NCBI GenBank assembly: GCA_022701545.1
Contig: JAKOOG010000303.1
Location: forward strand, 1 to 41,029
DNA from: Weeksellaceae bacterium
Lineage (GTDB): Bacteria; Bacteroidota; Bacteroidia; Flavobacteriales; Weeksellaceae
Direction of reading: 5' to 3'
DNA: 41,029 bases
This document shows positions 38,979 through 41,029 of the stretch, one piece after another. Below the pieces are notes generated by a model. It searched no databases. It worked only from the letters and a program-made list of their open reading frames with translations, and had not been told where the DNA came from. The translations under genes and the position numbers were made by a program. Positions within the stretch are counted from its first letter, which is position 1. Each line of letters starts with the position of its first letter.

Positions 38979-39611
38979 ATGAAGACAGTATTTTGCCTGA
39001 CGCTGATGTTCCTCAGCACATTTTCTTTCGCACAGAAAGAATTCCAGCCTGAAGGCTCAACCATTATGGAAACGGTGGACGGTGATTTGGACGGTGATCA
39101 AATTCCGGAAAAAGTCATTGTTTATAATACAAAGGATACTGCTGAATATGGAAATATCCGTGAGATACAGATCCTCAAAAAAAACAATGGAAAATGGGCC
39201 ATTCTGGAAAAATCCAGAAATGCTGTTCTCAAAAGCGGGGACGGCGGAATGATGGGTGATCCGTATCAGCAAACCGAGATCCGGAAAGGAATCCTGATGA
39301 TTACCCAGGCCGGAGGAAGCAGCTGGAAATGGGGCTACACCGATAAATACCGGTTCCAGAACGGCCGTTTTGAGCTGATCGGCTATTCCTCAAGCGGTGG
39401 AAAACCCGAAGAATACTGGACGGATATTGATTTTAATCTATCGACCGGCCAATTAACTTTTGAAAAAGAGGTTGAAAATACCAAAGAGTACGGAAAATCA
39501 CAAAAGGAAACGTTGATAAAAAAAGGATTGAAAATAAATCTTCAGAACAGGAATCAGGAAAAACGCAGGGAAATTCTTCTGCCCAAAACGAAAGAGAAAG
39601 TTTATTTGTAA
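38979..39611 (+). CDS. secreted hypothetical protein with DxDxD calcium-loop-like motif
   Basis: signal peptide MKTVFCLTLMFLSTFSFAQ; DGDLDGDQIPEKVIVYNT. Confidence 0.65.
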   Translation: MKTVFCLTLMFLSTFSFAQKEFQPEGSTIMETVDGDLDGDQIPEKVIVYNTKDTAEYGNIREIQILKKNNGKWAILEKSRNAVLKSGDGGMMGDPYQQTEIRKGILMITQAGGSSWKWGYTDKYRFQNGRFELIGYSSSGGKPEEYWTDIDFNLSTGQLTFEKEVENTKEYGKSQKETLIKKGLKINLQNRNQEKRREILLPKTKEKVYL

Positions 39612-39640
39612 TTTGATGTCTGCTGCGTGGTTGATGAATA

Positions 39641-39679
39641 AATAAACCTAATGGATTTCAAAAACCCGTTAGGTTTATT
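39641..39679. terminator. bidirectional hairpin AATAAACCTAA/TTAGGTTTATT between convergent genes
   Basis: 11-bp perfect stem. Confidence 0.7.
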
Positions 39680-39685
39680 ATTGTT

Positions 39686-40246
39686 TTAATTATCTTCAAA
39701 CTCATTGTTCTTTAACAGTTCTGCCAATACTTTTTTGGCACGCATCACCCGGACTTTGGTATTGGCGACTGAGATTCCCAGCTCTTCGGCGATTTCCCTG
39801 ATGCTTTTTTCCTCAAAAAACCGCAACCTGATAATATCCTGGTAGTTGGCATCCAGTGATTCTATGGTTTTGATGATCTTTTTCTGCTCTTCTTCGGAGA
39901 TCATCAGTTCTTCAGGGGATTTTGCATACTGGTTTTTCACCTCATCCAGATTTTCGGTCGGATCCTGGTTTTCCCGGGATTTTTTTCTCCAGAAGTCGAT
40001 AATGGTATTCTGGGCAATCGTCAGCACCCAGGTCTTAAACTGGAAATGCGGATCGTACATATCCAGCTTGGAAAGAACTTTGGAAAAAACATTGACCGTA
40101 ATTTCATCGGCATCATTTTCATCATGAATCTTCTTCATCACAAAAGAAAAGACATCCACCCAAAAGATGTTGATGAGCCTGGTCTGGGCCTTCTGGTCTT
40201 TTTCCTTTGCCTTACCGATGAGCTGGAAGAGTTGTTCGTCGTTCAT
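39686..40246 (-). CDS. ECF-type sigma-70 family RNA polymerase sigma factor
   Basis: DADEITVNVFSKVLSKLDMYDPHFQFKTWVLTIAQNTIIDFWRKKSREN; LRFFEEKSIREIAEELGISVANTKVRVMRAKKVL. Confidence 0.93.
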   Translation of the reverse strand: MNDEQLFQLIGKAKEKDQKAQTRLINIFWVDVFSFVMKKIHDENDADEITVNVFSKVLSKLDMYDPHFQFKTWVLTIAQNTIIDFWRKKSRENQDPTENLDEVKNQYAKSPEELMISEEEQKKIIKTIESLDANYQDIIRLRFFEEKSIREIAEELGISVANTKVRVMRAKKVLAELLKNNEFEDN

Positions 40247-40436
40247 TACAAACAAATATAGCTGATTTTGACGGATGCACAAAAAGCTCCGTAAAGATGG
40301 TGCTTAAAAACTGTAAATGAAAATTTTCAGCGCATCGGCAATTTGGGAGATAAACGCTAATCTCTTATCCGCTTTTTCCACCTACTTTACCACTGAATTT
40401 CTTATCTTTGCACCTTAAATTTTAAAGCAGAACCTA

Positions 40437-41029
40437 ATGAACTCTTTTATTGAAGAACTGAAATGGCGCGGTCTTTTTGCCGACATGATGCCCGGAACGG
40501 ATGAACAACTGGATAAGGAAATGACAACAGCCTACATCGGTTTTGATCCTACTGCAGATTCTTTACATATCGGAAGTCTTATCCAGATCAAAATCCTGGC
40601 GCATTTTCAGCAGCACGGCCACAAGCCGATTGCGTTGGTAGGAGGCGCTACCGGGATGATCGGTGATCCTTCGGGAAAATCTGCTGAAAGAAACCTGCTG
40701 GATGAAGCAACACTTTTTCATTATGTGGACTGCCTGAAAAACCAGCTTTCAAGATTCCTGGATTTCTCGGGAAGCGAGCCGAACAAAGCGGAACTGGTTA
40801 ACAATTACGACTGGATGAAGAATATTTCTTTCCTTGATTTTGCGAAAAATGTAGGAAAAAATATTACCGTTAATTACATGATGGCCAAAGATTCCGTAAA
40901 GAAAAGATTTTCCGGGGAATCGGGAGCTGACGGGATGAGCTTTACTGAATTCACCTATCAGCTGATCCAGGGATACGATTTTTTACATTTATACCAGAAC
41001 AATAATGTCAAGCTCCAGATGGGAGGCTC
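40437..41029 (+). CDS. tyrS: tyrosyl-tRNA synthetase, truncated by window end
   Basis: hand translation [51 protein letters not shown]; not in the ORF track because it has no stop in the window. Confidence 0.92.
   Translation, partial: MNSFIEELKWRGLFADMMPGTDEQLDKEMTTAYIGFDPTADSLHIGSLIQIKILAHFQQHGHKPIALVGGATGMIGDPSGKSAERNLLDEATLFHYVDCLKNQLSRFLDFSGSEPNKAELVNNYDWMKNISFLDFAKNVGKNITVNYMMAKDSVKKRFSGESGADGMSFTEFTYQLIQGYDFLHLYQNNNVKLQMGG

Overview
The window looks like chromosomal DNA from a Flavobacteriia/Chryseobacterium-like Bacteroidota. The basis is AT-rich intergenic DNA, TTG-N19/20-TAnnTTTG-like promoters, a gldD homologue, T6SS(iii)-type TssB/TssC and M13 peptidases. Most of it is housekeeping or accessory chromosome: photolyase, QueG, MutY, SurA-like PPIase, PfkB kinase, CinA, LipA, an ECF sigma factor and a 3'-truncated TyrS. 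I saw no rRNA, tRNA, CRISPR array, phage or transposase. The most system-like signals are: (1) a TPR histidine kinase / LytTR regulator locus next to two SIMPL-domain genes, each preceded by the same pair of TCACCAAGT direct repeats at exactly 21-bp pitch in front of the same TAATTTTAC motif; (2) a 1132-aa GH18-CE4-GT2 fusion resembling PgaB plus PgaC in one polypeptide; (3) an isolated tssB-tssC contractile-sheath pair with no other T6SS gene in the window; (4) unlisted small ORFs, notably a 26-aa peptide that is almost half Lys/Arg with its own promoter; (5) several degenerate dispersed intergenic repeats. Assignments come from reading the translations and motifs by eye; no database search was run.
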